Source of the DNA: Siphlonurus alternatus
Lineage: Eukaryota; Arthropoda; Insecta; Ephemeroptera; Siphlonuridae
DNA: 64,000 nucleotides
Assembly (NCBI GenBank): GCA_949825025.1
Contig: OX463778.1
Location: forward strand, 5,657,142-5,721,141
Reading direction: 5' to 3'
The notes beneath the pieces were generated by a model. The model saw nothing but the letters and a program-made list of their open reading frames with translations. It was not told the DNA's origin and ran no database searches. Below are positions 54,815 through 64,000 of the stretch, in pieces; the first letter of the stretch is position 1; the number at the start of each line of letters is the position of its first letter. Both the position numbers and the translations under genes were made by a program.

Positions 54815-57163
54815 CTGGAATAATAGAAAATTAATGTTGTGTTTTAACAGTAAATTACAACGGGTTCATTATTTATAGAAATGCCTTGATAGAAAACATG
54901 AAGTCATCAGAAAATACATATTTTTCTCTGTTTTTCCTTCAGCTGTGGGATGTGGTTGCATATTATAGCTGCAGATCTCACACCAATTTTAAAAGTTTTT
55001 TAATAATTTTATTTCTAGCTTCTAGCTAAAATAAGAACACAGTACTGAATTCTTTTATATAAATCACCACAATTACTATGGCAGCTACAGCTCTGCAGAT
55101 AAGCATACTAATTAAAATAAAAACATCCTACAAATTGCCACAGTCTTTTAGTGACATCTTCTAATAATAATTTTATAAACTTCCTTAAAAAAGGCAATTT
55201 GGAAAAATGAGCCAGAAGTTGCCAAAAACCTTTACACCTTTTGAAACGCTCCAGATCGAAAAAGCTCAGGCAGTAAATTTCGCTGTAAATTATATGTATA
55301 AATATAAGTCTCAGTATAATAGAGGATACTCTCTACATAGTTAAGTGTAAATTTTTTTAACATTAGGGGCACAAACAATATTGTCTGTGGTAGAGGCCCG
55401 GGGCAAGTAAAAAATAATCCACAAGTATGCATATTGATGAAAGAGTTACTTTTATTAAAGTTTTTATTGAACACTCTTACAGTGTACATATTATATATTG
55501 CATAAACATAAAAATCTTATATTATACACATAACACAAATTAATAAATAATAAAAAGAGTTACAGTACGAAGGAAAAGCCATTTGCACACCGTGAACTTG
55601 GCTAGCTTGGTTATAGACGAAAAACATTACACTCTTATAAAAAACGTAATACTCACATTTAATATGTTTTATTTTCTTGATATTTGTATCTCTTTTAAAG
55701 GCAGCAGCGAGAAAGACACTACATTTTTAATAAAACGAGACTCGGCGGACTCTGCTTCTCTCCGTACAGCTGTTCGGTCATTTTGGCGCCAAGTTAACTG
55801 TTACGCCCCTTAACCGAAATTTTTCAAACAATTTCGATAATAACTTTTTTCGGACAAAATGGGAAAAAAAATGTTTCAAGCAATAGTTACACAAAATTTA
55901 ATAATAAATCGTTTGGTGTAAAACTCATTTTTATTGCTTCAGTAATAAAGAAGTCATAAAAAAATGTAAAACAGCATTTTTAGCTGGACTGCGCATTGCA
56001 GAAAGTTCTTCAAGACTAAAAACCAAAAACGCATAACCATCTCATTTCAGTATTTCATGGACCAGAGCTCTGAAATGTGTTAAAATGTGTTCTTTTTAAA
56101 TATTTTTTCAAATGTAAGTACTAAAATTTAATGATAGCCTTTCACAAGAATAAAAAATCAGCAAATTAAAATAATGTATTTTTGCAGTTAAGGCTGTAAC
56201 GCAGCATCTCAATATTATTTTTGTGCGATTTTTCTTTAATTCAGCAGTTTTCAAATGAGATTCAGTGCTAGTAAAGCTCTTAATAACTGAACACGTTATG
56301 TGGTTGCTGACTGAAGTAGCTGAATGATTGTAAAAGGCCTTATTTTGTATATAATTACTAACTTATAAAACAAATTGACCCTTTAGAAATTGCGCGTCTA
56401 AATTGTCTGGCGGGTTGCCTAACTTCGATTTAGTTTCAATTTTGTCCTGAAGAGGCGGTTAAGCTTCTGTACAGTAGCGCACTCTGACGAGTAAAAGTTC
56501 AAGTAATTAGTACCATTTACTACCAGCGCCCCCGCTGTTATGTCACGTCATTAAAAGTAGAGCTTCATTTGTTTTTGTGGCACACGATGAAAATGGCATT
56601 TGTTTGGTAGGCCCCGCCAGCGACCGCCAGCAGCAACACCACGAGGGCGTAGCCGAGGAGACCCGAGCGGCTCCGAGCGCAACCAGCAACCAGCAGCAGA
56701 AGCAGCGGAGCGGAGCAGCCAGCCGCGGCAGCGGAGCCAGCGCGGAGCTGCGGCGACTAAAAATTCTCGAGGTAGCTCTCTTTATCTCGCTAGTCCTTGG
56801 AATTGAGCAGTGCTAGGGTGAAAACAATTGTACTGAAGCAAACTAGAAGATATGTACCACGCTTTGGCAGTGAAAAATGTTAACTTTTTATCTTCTTTCG
56901 TACCTTCCTCGCGGTTCACAAAATTTTCCCCCCATCTTCGTAACACATTGTTTCGCAAAAACACCTCCTCACTGTACACGGAGTTGCAGCGCCACTCACA
57001 GATGGCGGTGGAACACTTTAAGGACATATTATTGCCTATTGGCCGGCGTACGTTTTACGTTGAATCAGCTGGCGAAAGAATTTGAAGACTTCTCTTTTGT
57101 GAATTGTGACAAAGCATATTTCGTCTCTATTTAATAATAGAATATAATTAAACAAATTAAATT
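54815..57163. other. Intergenic / UBL7 upstream region
   Basis: No supported exon. Holds an E2F-like TTTTGGCGCCAA at 55781-55792 and a GC-rich block at 56600-56765 that begins with 45 bp shared (inverted) with 46040-46090. The block is open in two frames but has low-complexity Gln/Arg/Ala content and no match I know. UBL7 transcription probably starts between here and 57163. Confidence 0.4.
55781..55792. promoter_or_regulatory. E2F-like palindrome
   Basis: TTTTGGCGCCAA contains two overlapping TTTSGCGC half-sites. Whether it serves a promoter is unknown. Confidence 0.3.
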
Positions 57164-60100
57164 ATGGAAGAGTTAAACACTATTGTTCTTGGAATTCGTA
57201 TTCCTCAAGATTCATTCCGTAAAGTTGAAATGCAGGCTGTGAACCTTCAGGGCAAAGTTGAGAACGTCAAATTTGAAGCCATCAAAAAAACGGGATTGTC
57301 GAAGGATCAAATTCGTAAGTTCACTTAGCGTTTGTTTAAATTATGTTTTTCATTTAATTGTATTATTTCAGTGTTGGTGCACGGGGGAGTGCCTTTAGAA
57401 GATAGCAGGACTCTGCAATCCTACGGCATTCGCCCGGGGGTCATGATTCACGTTCTTAAGAGGAAGGAAAAAGGTAACAACAAACAGGGAATGATCAAAG
57501 TCTTCTGCTCGTTGTTAGTAAACAAAGTATTGTTGGTAATGTCTGTCGCGTGCAGAGTCTTCTGCGCGCAATGTTTCTAACAAAACATTGTTCAATGTCT
57601 GTCCAGGGTTATTCTCCTATTGTTATCGGGTATACGCGCATCAGAAAAAGTGGACATTTTCATTGTTGGGGATACGTAACTCAATGTTAAAATCGATTTT
57701 TTCGATACTTTTTCTGGAGCTCCAGAGGATTTACATACTTAACCAAATGCACCGAGGGGTTTTAAAGGGCGAAAAGAACGATTTTTGAGACGATGGAGAC
57801 ATTCACTCAGTGAAATCATTGATTTTAATGCATTAAAAGTTGGAAGCTTCTGATTGGCTGATCAGAATTTGTTGATTTTTTCAGTTGCAAATTCCTATTG
57901 TTGAAAATTTGCGCTTGGTCCCTGTATAAATAATTAATATTTTTGAAATAAATAAATATAACAATTTATAACACTATTTTCTACCATTTATGATTTTTTA
58001 AATAATTTTTATGGTGTAAAAAGTCTTTTTTTAAATTAAAATATGGGCAAGCAAAGTGTTTTTTTATTGCAGCTCTCTGATTGGTTGAAAAGTGGACATT
58101 CTTTAACCAATGATATCGCTCGAAAATTTTCAACAATTAAAATTTCAGCCAATTAGAAAAAAATCAACAACTTTATTTTGGCCAATCACAGCAATTCCAA
58201 ATGACCACTTTTGAGCCAATCAGAATTCAGTATTTAGCGCCATAAGCCAGACAGTGGCGCGTATACCCTCTATTATAGGAGAATAGCCCTGTGTCTGTCG
58301 CGTGGTCCGATTATTGCGTGACGCTTTAGTTCCATTTTGCGCCCGCCAGAGTGACCAGAGGCGCCACTAGCGAGCGGTTTTTGTTGCATGACTATGCGCC
58401 ATTGTTTAACATAGGAAATTCGCGAGTTGATGCCTAAATGTTACGATAACTTCTAAAATACCACACCAAAGTATAAAAAAATGTAATAATTTTATACTAC
58501 ATTAATCCAGGTAATGTAAAAATTAATTATTAGCAAATATTAAGGTACTTTATCTTATTTTAAGCTATTTAAGCACATAGAAAAGACGACGCAGACTGAG
58601 GTTGGCGTTTCATTGCCTTTTATGTGATTCTGTGTAATCACAGATGTTGGACGGGACTCCAGTCACTCCAGTATTAAGGTCTAACAGCATAGAAACTTGT
58701 AGATTATCGAATTACTACGAATATCTTCAGTATATAGAAATTCAAAGGTAAAATTTTAAAACCCTATTTTATTGCTTTTTATTTTTAAATAAATCAACAA
58801 ATGGACACTGGTGCTGCTGGTCAGAGCAGCTAAGTCCTGTCAGAACTGCTAGCTAAAAGATTTTAGATCTTACAAGCCCTTGGAAATACAGAAATGATAT
58901 ACATTACCTACACCATGGTTATCGCTCCACATTTCTTCGACCGTTTCAATGATAAAAAACCGTTAAAAATTCTTAATTTTTTCTATAAAATTTCCGCGCA
59001 TGTTTCTTTCCATTTCACTTGATTTTTTAAAACATGTCCTCAATTTTTTAATTATTTCTATTAGTTTTTCATGTTATTCATAATGCTTCCCTTGATAATT
59101 ACCGCTCGCTGGTGGCGCCGCCTTGCGGCAAAAAATTGTAAACAGCGGAGTTTGTTTACTTTTTTGCTTTCTCGCGTTCAACAATCGAAAATTACACCAC
59201 GCGACAGACATTGAACAATGTTTTGTTAGAAACATTGCGCGCAGAAGACTCTGGTCGCGTGAAAGGAAAAACATGGGACGGTTGTTGATTTACATGTTAA
59301 CTTATGGAAAATGACCGTTAATTATGAAGTTGACACTGTTGCCTAGCGCCAACAATGCCATTACGTTCTCTGCTCTGGTGGCAAAATTAGGCACTACGTC
59401 GTCCCATGTTTAACAATGAAAAAGGCTTCATGCGACAGACATTTTAAACAATGGTTTGTTACAACCATTGTGCGAGTAGAAGAGTTTGGGAATGATGCAC
59501 TATGGGTTTGCAGGTATAAAAAAAATGTATACCTGGAAACCCGTGATGCAAAAGCGACCATCTCGGCTCGCGATTAAACGAGTTAGTCGTTTTTGAGAGA
59601 GCGCGATAAAATGAGTTGGTCGTTTTCGACGGAACACCATCGAAATGAATCTATATTGTATTCAATGTCTTCAGCTCCTTGTTTATAAACAAAGTATTGT
59701 TGGTAACAATTAAGCACCAACAATGCCATTATTTTCCTTGCTCTGGTGTGCAAAATGAACATTATCCCATTGTTTAACAATGAGATAGGCTTTATTGAAT
59801 GGACACATAAACATTGTTTTTAAATGATATGACTAATGTCAATAATACTGTAATATTACAGCTACATGTCTCGTTTAGTAAAAAAAAAAAAATCACATAA
59901 GATGTAATTTGTTTCATGGTTGACAAAACGAGATTTTAACTTCACAATGTACCATCAATTAAATGGAGGCTTCAAGTGTTTCCCGGCGGTAAAATTTTTT
60001 CCATAAGCCTCCATGTTAGAAATTTTGAATTTTTTCTCATTAACGATTAATCTCAGTTACTTCGGAATCAAAGAATATTTTCCTGCAAACGAATCGAATG

Positions 60101-61806
60101 AAATAAATTTTAAAAAATCGAGAATGTTCTAAAACTTAATCGCTTATGGTTTGAGCAAATTCAGTCTTGCAGTTTTCTTACAACAGCTCCATTTCTGGTT
60201 TTCGTCCATAAGGCCAATGTTAAACTTCTACCTCAGTTTTCACAAAACTGATAAGACAGATTCACTTCAAAATCTGTATGCCACCTATTAATGGTGAGTT
60301 CTAAGTCCCCTGCAAGTCTTGTTGCATTCAGGCGGTAAGATTGCGAGATATCAACCTACTGAGATTCATCCTTAACTGTTATACACAGCTATTAATTTGA
60401 AACCATCTCCTACCCCCTCCCCCTCCATTTTAGGGGTCTTGAATCAAGAGCTTATTTTTCTCTACAGAATTTCTTCAATGCCAAAAAAAAAAAAGTTTTT
60501 TTTTTTACATCTATAGGTTTGAATAGGATGATGGGAACACCACAAAATCAGCTAACGAAGCCTTCATTTGTTTTCAGATAACGTCATCACGCCAAAAGCT
60601 CTGAGTGACAAAGAGATTCAACAGCTGGCCATGGCGTTTCGCACTTTCTCCGTCAACGCTGCATTCAGGAGCACATTGAACGTAAGTTCCACCAGGACGC
60701 CCCAGTTTAAGTCAAACCAGGGGGTGCGACAGGCAACATTTCTCTGTTTCACGTAGCTGCCATACTGAAGCATGCTAGTTCTCTCTCCCTGTAAATTGAC
60801 TGCTGACCTTGAAGATTTTAGTATTGGACTACAGGCGCACACTGCACTCAATATTTTCTACTAAAAAACACAACCTTTTCGTCGGGTTGCCTTCTGACCC
60901 CAGACAGATTTTATACCATTTTATGCATAGAGTTAATATATTTTATTAAAATGCTATGACGGTAAGCTGACTATATGTATGTACAGTCTAACAGATCCTA
61001 GAATACCTGTAGACACTATGGCGCCAGCTCCAACAGTCTAGACTGCATGGCGGCATCCATAAGATCCTTAATATTTATTTTCAAGATGTCCGCCGCGCGC
61101 ACTGAATCCACACGTAAACTGTAAACGTAATATGCTGTAGTCCAGCAAGCTAGAGTTTTACCACGGAAATGACGTAATTTCGGTAGTTTTTGCTTCCGGT
61201 TGCCATGGTATAACCCGCAATCGGAAGTTCCATTACGTCATTTCTGGCAAATTTCATGCTCGAACTCTCGCTTGCTGGACTATGCTGTACAGCTGATGCA
61301 ACATTCTTTTACTGCGTCGGCTTCAGACAAATATTTTCTCCCGCATGTCTATTCAACACGCTCGTTCTCAAGGTCAGCAGTCAATTTAAGGGGAGAGAGA
61401 ACTAGCTGTACTTCTTTATGCCGCCTACCTGAAACACAACCCTCCGTAAGAAAGAGGGTCTTCTGGCCTTCCAGTTATATAGTTCAGTGAATCAAACAAA
61501 ATTCAATCAAGTCCTCCCTAGTCAGTGAGCATTCTTCAATAGAGACTGTTGTTACTGCATAACTGTTGATTACTGTTACTGTTGATTGTCTTTTTCTTCT
61601 TCTTTTCTTATGCCCACATATTGGTTACAGATGTCACTATCTTGGATTTTAAATTTGATTTGACTGTTGCAGCGTCTAAGTCGCCCTGAGGTTCTGGACA
61701 ATATCGTGATGGCCACCCCTGGTCTGAGTCAAGACCCAGTTGCCCTGGCCATCATCAGGGACCCTGAGTTGTTGGTGCATCTGAGCAGTGAGGCCACCGT
61801 GCGCAG
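57164..61806 (+). CDS. UBL7: UBL7, ubiquitin-like protein 7 (5' part)
   Basis: Exons 57164-57314 (ATG), 57372-57473, 60578-60681 and 61673-61806. Phases 1, 1, 0, 2 all join; about 163 residues are encoded and the rest lies beyond the window. UBL7 has an N-terminal ubiquitin-like domain and a C-terminal UBA domain. Seen: MEELNTIVLGIRIPQDSF; the ubiquitin-like core LVHGGVPLEDSRTLQSYGIR then PGVMIHVLKRK (human YCGRKLKDDQTLDFYGIQPG then STVHVLRK); then LAMAFRTFSVNAAFRSTLN, LSRPEVLDNIVMATPGLSQD and PVALAIIRDPELL (human ESLDQIIVATPGLSSDPIAL). The UBA exon is not seen. Intron 1 is only 57 nt; intron 2 is 3.1 kb of nested repeats. No lesions. Confidence 0.9.
57493..59490. mobile_element. Older repeat (GTCTGTCGCG family) in UBL7 intron 2
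   Basis: Begins with TCTTCTGCTCGTTGTTAGTA and GTCTGTCGCGTGCAGAGTC and ends with the block shared with 38437-38735 (59195-59490, opposite strand). It contains the hAT-like insert 57604-58291. More broken pieces follow at 59660-59790. Confidence 0.55.
57604..58291. mobile_element. 688-bp hAT-like MITE with 8-bp duplication
   Basis: Ends CAGGGTTATTCTCCTATTGT and (complement of the right end) CAGGGCTATTCTCCTATAAT, followed on each side by GGGTATACGCG. A perfect 8-bp duplication TGTCTGTC lies at 57596-57603 and 58292-58299. It has no ORF for a transposase. It sits inside the older repeat. Confidence 0.9.
59965..60569. mobile_element. TGGAGGCTTCAAGT MITE, copy 2, with nested family-B MITE
   Basis: The left end TGGAGGCTTCAAGTGTTTCC and right end AACGAAGCCTTCA frame it. 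The interior is interrupted at 60050-60388 by a complete family-B element on the opposite strand to 874-1217. The right end is 8 bp from the UBL7 exon-3 boundary. Confidence 0.75.
60050..60388. mobile_element. MITE family B, copy 3 (nested)
   Basis: Reverse orientation relative to 874-1217: GCCACCTATTAATGGTGAGT, CTCAGTTTTCACAAAACTGA and GATATCAACCTACTGAGATT match its complement. Confidence 0.7.
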
Positions 61807-61847
61807 GTCAGTTCCATCCTTTTTTGTACATCACATCCCTCACCATC

Positions 61848-62120
61848 AAGTCAGCTGATTTTGTGGTGTTCCCTCCGTCCTATCTAAACCTATGTAAAAA
61901 AAAAAAATTGAAACTGCTTTTTTGGAATGAAACAATTTTTTTAGGAGAAAATGAGTTCTGGATTCATTATCAAAACACCCCTAAATGGGGCAGGGGGGGG
62001 GAGGGTAGGAGATGGTTTCAAATTAATTGCTTTAATAGTTACTGAGAAAAAATTCAAAATTTTCTAACATGGTGGCTAATGTAGAAAATTTTCCCGCCGG
62101 AAAACACTTGAAGCCTCTAT
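61848..62120. mobile_element. TGGAGGCTTCAAGT MITE, copy 3
   Basis: Opposite orientation to 51416-51702: CAAGTCAGCTGATTTTGTGG at the left, CACTTGAAGCCTCTAT at the right. It starts about 40 bp after the UBL7 exon-4 donor. Confidence 0.75.
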
Positions 62121-62330
62121 TACCTTGGCCGTCCACAAATAGACTTCCTCTGTATTTGATTCTCATATAGAGTTGTTTGCTGTTTATATTTACTTGAGAC
62201 AAGGGAGGGAAAATAACATGGCAGGTATACGGACGGTCAGGAGGGAGTAGAAAAGAGAAAGTGGAGGCCCAACTACTATGGCATTAGATAGGAGAAATGA
62301 CAAAAATAAAAAAGTTTTGATTATTCTTTA

Positions 62331-62656
62331 ATGGAGTACTGACCTCAAAATTTTTTATAGCAGAAATGGATAGAGGATGAAAAGTTATGTTACTCTGATT
62401 TTTTTCAGATTTTTTTAGGGACCGGGAAGTATTGCTAAAAAGTTTTGGCGAAGTCGGGTTCGAATCCACGTCCCTTTTGGGTCCTATCTTTTATTAAGAG
62501 AGGTGGCAAGAGGCGGCACTTTTTCTGCACTTTCAATAATTTTTAAAAAATAGTTGCCGGGCTCTAAAAAATCTGAAAAAAAATCAGAGTAGCATAACTT
62601 TGCACCCTCTATCCATTTCTGCAATAAAAAAAATTAGGTCGGTACCCCATTATGCA
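62331..62656. mobile_element. MITE family A, best preserved copy
   Basis: Left end AATGGAGTACTGACCTCAAA, right end TTAGGTCGGTACCCCATT, probably in a TA target. The centre has GTCGGGTTCGAATCCACG, a perfect box-B-like GGTTCGAATCC. Confidence 0.8.
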
Positions 62657-64000
62657 ATTTTTTTATGCTGTCTATCGTGTATTGGTGTATTTTTACAATT
62701 TTTTAAACCTGATTTATTTTGTTAACTAAAGTGAAAAAAATCAATCTATAAGTTGTTTATAATACTACTGTATTATGTGAATTCTGGTCCTCCATAGAGA
62801 AGCCTAACTTACAGGGGCATGTCATCAGCTCTATCAATCTAAACTCCACTTTCTTCTGAGATACTAATAATACAGTAAACTTTCGATTTTGTGAAGTCTC
62901 AAGGGACCCAAAAAATCATGACTTCATAAAATCGAACTCCACAAAATCAAATTTAAAAAAAAAATGTCCGATTTTTAATCATTTTTTGGAAAAGAGCATA
63001 TAGGGTGCTTATTTAACCAGTCCTTGGTAAATTTGATGCTATTTTCCAGTTAATAATGTGAATTTTTAATAACTTTATACTGTAATTAATAAATTCAATT
63101 TTTTTTGTCAAATAATAAACAAAGTTATTGTACATAATATGTATTTAACAATTATTTTTATTGTTTTCTTTATTAATACAGTTCTCATCATTATTGTATA
63201 ACAGTATTTTTTTAAGAGCTTAAAGTACTAGTAAACCCGGATTAACATGCATTTTTCTTTTAATGACAGTCTATAGCAAGGCCCAATTTTAGGTTTAAAA
63301 CATGTGTCACACTTCATTGGTAAATTTAATTATTGTTTAAAAGTACGAGGGTCTGACGACAATGGGCCACAAGGCTCCTCTAGCTTGAATACGTTGTGTG
63401 AGACCCAAAGCAATATATCAGTATCTTTTGACCGAGGGGTGTCAGCGTGGTCACGGTTGATCATGTCAACAACACAAAGAGGACACATTGAGAAGGCAAT
63501 TACTATTATTTTTCTTAGTTGTAAATTTTTTTCAAGGAGTTGAACAATAAGGGTAACCCTCCCCGCAGCACGCCATCCATGTGTGGGTCATGTGGGAGGA
63601 AAGTAGGTTTGTAACTTGTAAGGAGACAATTGTCGCAGTGTCGCACCCTCGCCCGCCGGGGAGTCGAAGGCAGAAAAAAAAAAGAGAAAGTCTTCCAACA
63701 ATTTCAGTGATTTTATATCGTCAGATTAAATTATTTTTCCTGATCTTCACAAGCATCGCAGAAAAATGACACTCCGCAGGTTCATTTATGGAATATAAAT
63801 CAATTTACTTCAAAAGTGTCAATTCTGTGGCAGTGTAAACAAGCCTTATATTTGCTAGCAAAGTGATCAAATTGGCAAATGCTTTAACTTTTCTTTCATA
63901 TTTTGACCCAGCCGCTTCTCTCTGTGCAGAGCGTACTTGATTAGGAGTACGCTCTGCTCTGTGGCCTTATGTTGTCACTGAATAGCCGACATTACAAACT
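62657..64000. other. UBL7 intron or 3' part, no exon assigned
   Basis: A pogo/Tigger-like end CAGTAAACTTTCGATTTTGT occurs at 62874 after TA. CCCCGCAGCACGCCATCCAT at 63562 looks like an acceptor, but in the required phase it gives no UBL7-like sequence and soon stops. The AGAGCG...TACTTGATTAGGAG motif is at 63926-63964. Confidence 0.4.

Noticed and set aside
56577..56816. GC-rich open frames rich in Gln, Arg and Ala upstream of UBL7
   Set aside because: Open in more than one frame with low-complexity content, and linked to a repeat shared with 46 kb; more likely UTR, promoter or repeat than coding.
63562..63620. UBL7 fifth exon after CCCCGCAG
   Set aside because: In the phase required by exon 4 it gives TPSMCGSCGRK and a stop, with no resemblance to UBL7; the other frame (HAIHVWVMWEE) does not join.

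Overview
The window is AT-rich animal DNA. Coding sequence is split by GT-AG (and one GC-AG) introns, there are no operons or ribosome binding sites, and most of the sequence is repeats. The proteins recognised (YTHDC2, a BEN-domain factor, UBL7, and a broken PI4KB) are metazoan families. Codon choice in exons is GC-rich while introns are AT-rich. I read it as an invertebrate bilaterian and cannot place the phylum from sequence alone.

Layout. 1-4178 (+): 3' end of YTHDC2, with the YTH domain and C-terminal tail on four exons. 4179-14250: no gene; fold-back elements ending in TTAA, a hAT-like MITE with an 8-bp duplication, and a CGACGAAATGTCC-type minisatellite. 14260-20222: a region bounded by diverged inverted repeats. 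It holds four minus-strand exon-like segments and a tandem array of about 130 bp per unit, split by a 1.2-kb transposon. 20370-27820: a block of large palindromes (655, 717, about 790 and 1951 bp), a 5S rRNA-derived SINE and LINE remnants. 28043-37621 (+): a complete six-exon BEN-domain gene (762 codons plus stop predicted). 37622-44100: repeats. 44127-44868 (-): a short exon followed by tandemly duplicated small exons with introns of 60-64 nt. 45000-48090: a GC-rich stretch, then three palindromic elements stacked end to end. 48484-51240 (-): three unrecognised exon-like segments. 52706-54814 (-): consecutive exons of a decayed PI4KB copy. 57164-61806 (+): the first four coding exons of UBL7, which runs out of the window.

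The three plus-strand genes have clean frames and joining exon phases. Much of the minus-strand coding-like sequence (14.7-19.5 kb and 48-55 kb) has stops, frameshifts or phases that do not join, so it looks like decaying gene fragments; the 44-kb exons are the exception in that most of their phases join. The genes do not form a pathway. Several short palindromic elements sit in introns close to splice sites. The main biology of the window is the density, nesting and stacking of non-autonomous fold-back DNA transposons. All family assignments come from reading the sequence and recalling the families; no database search was run.
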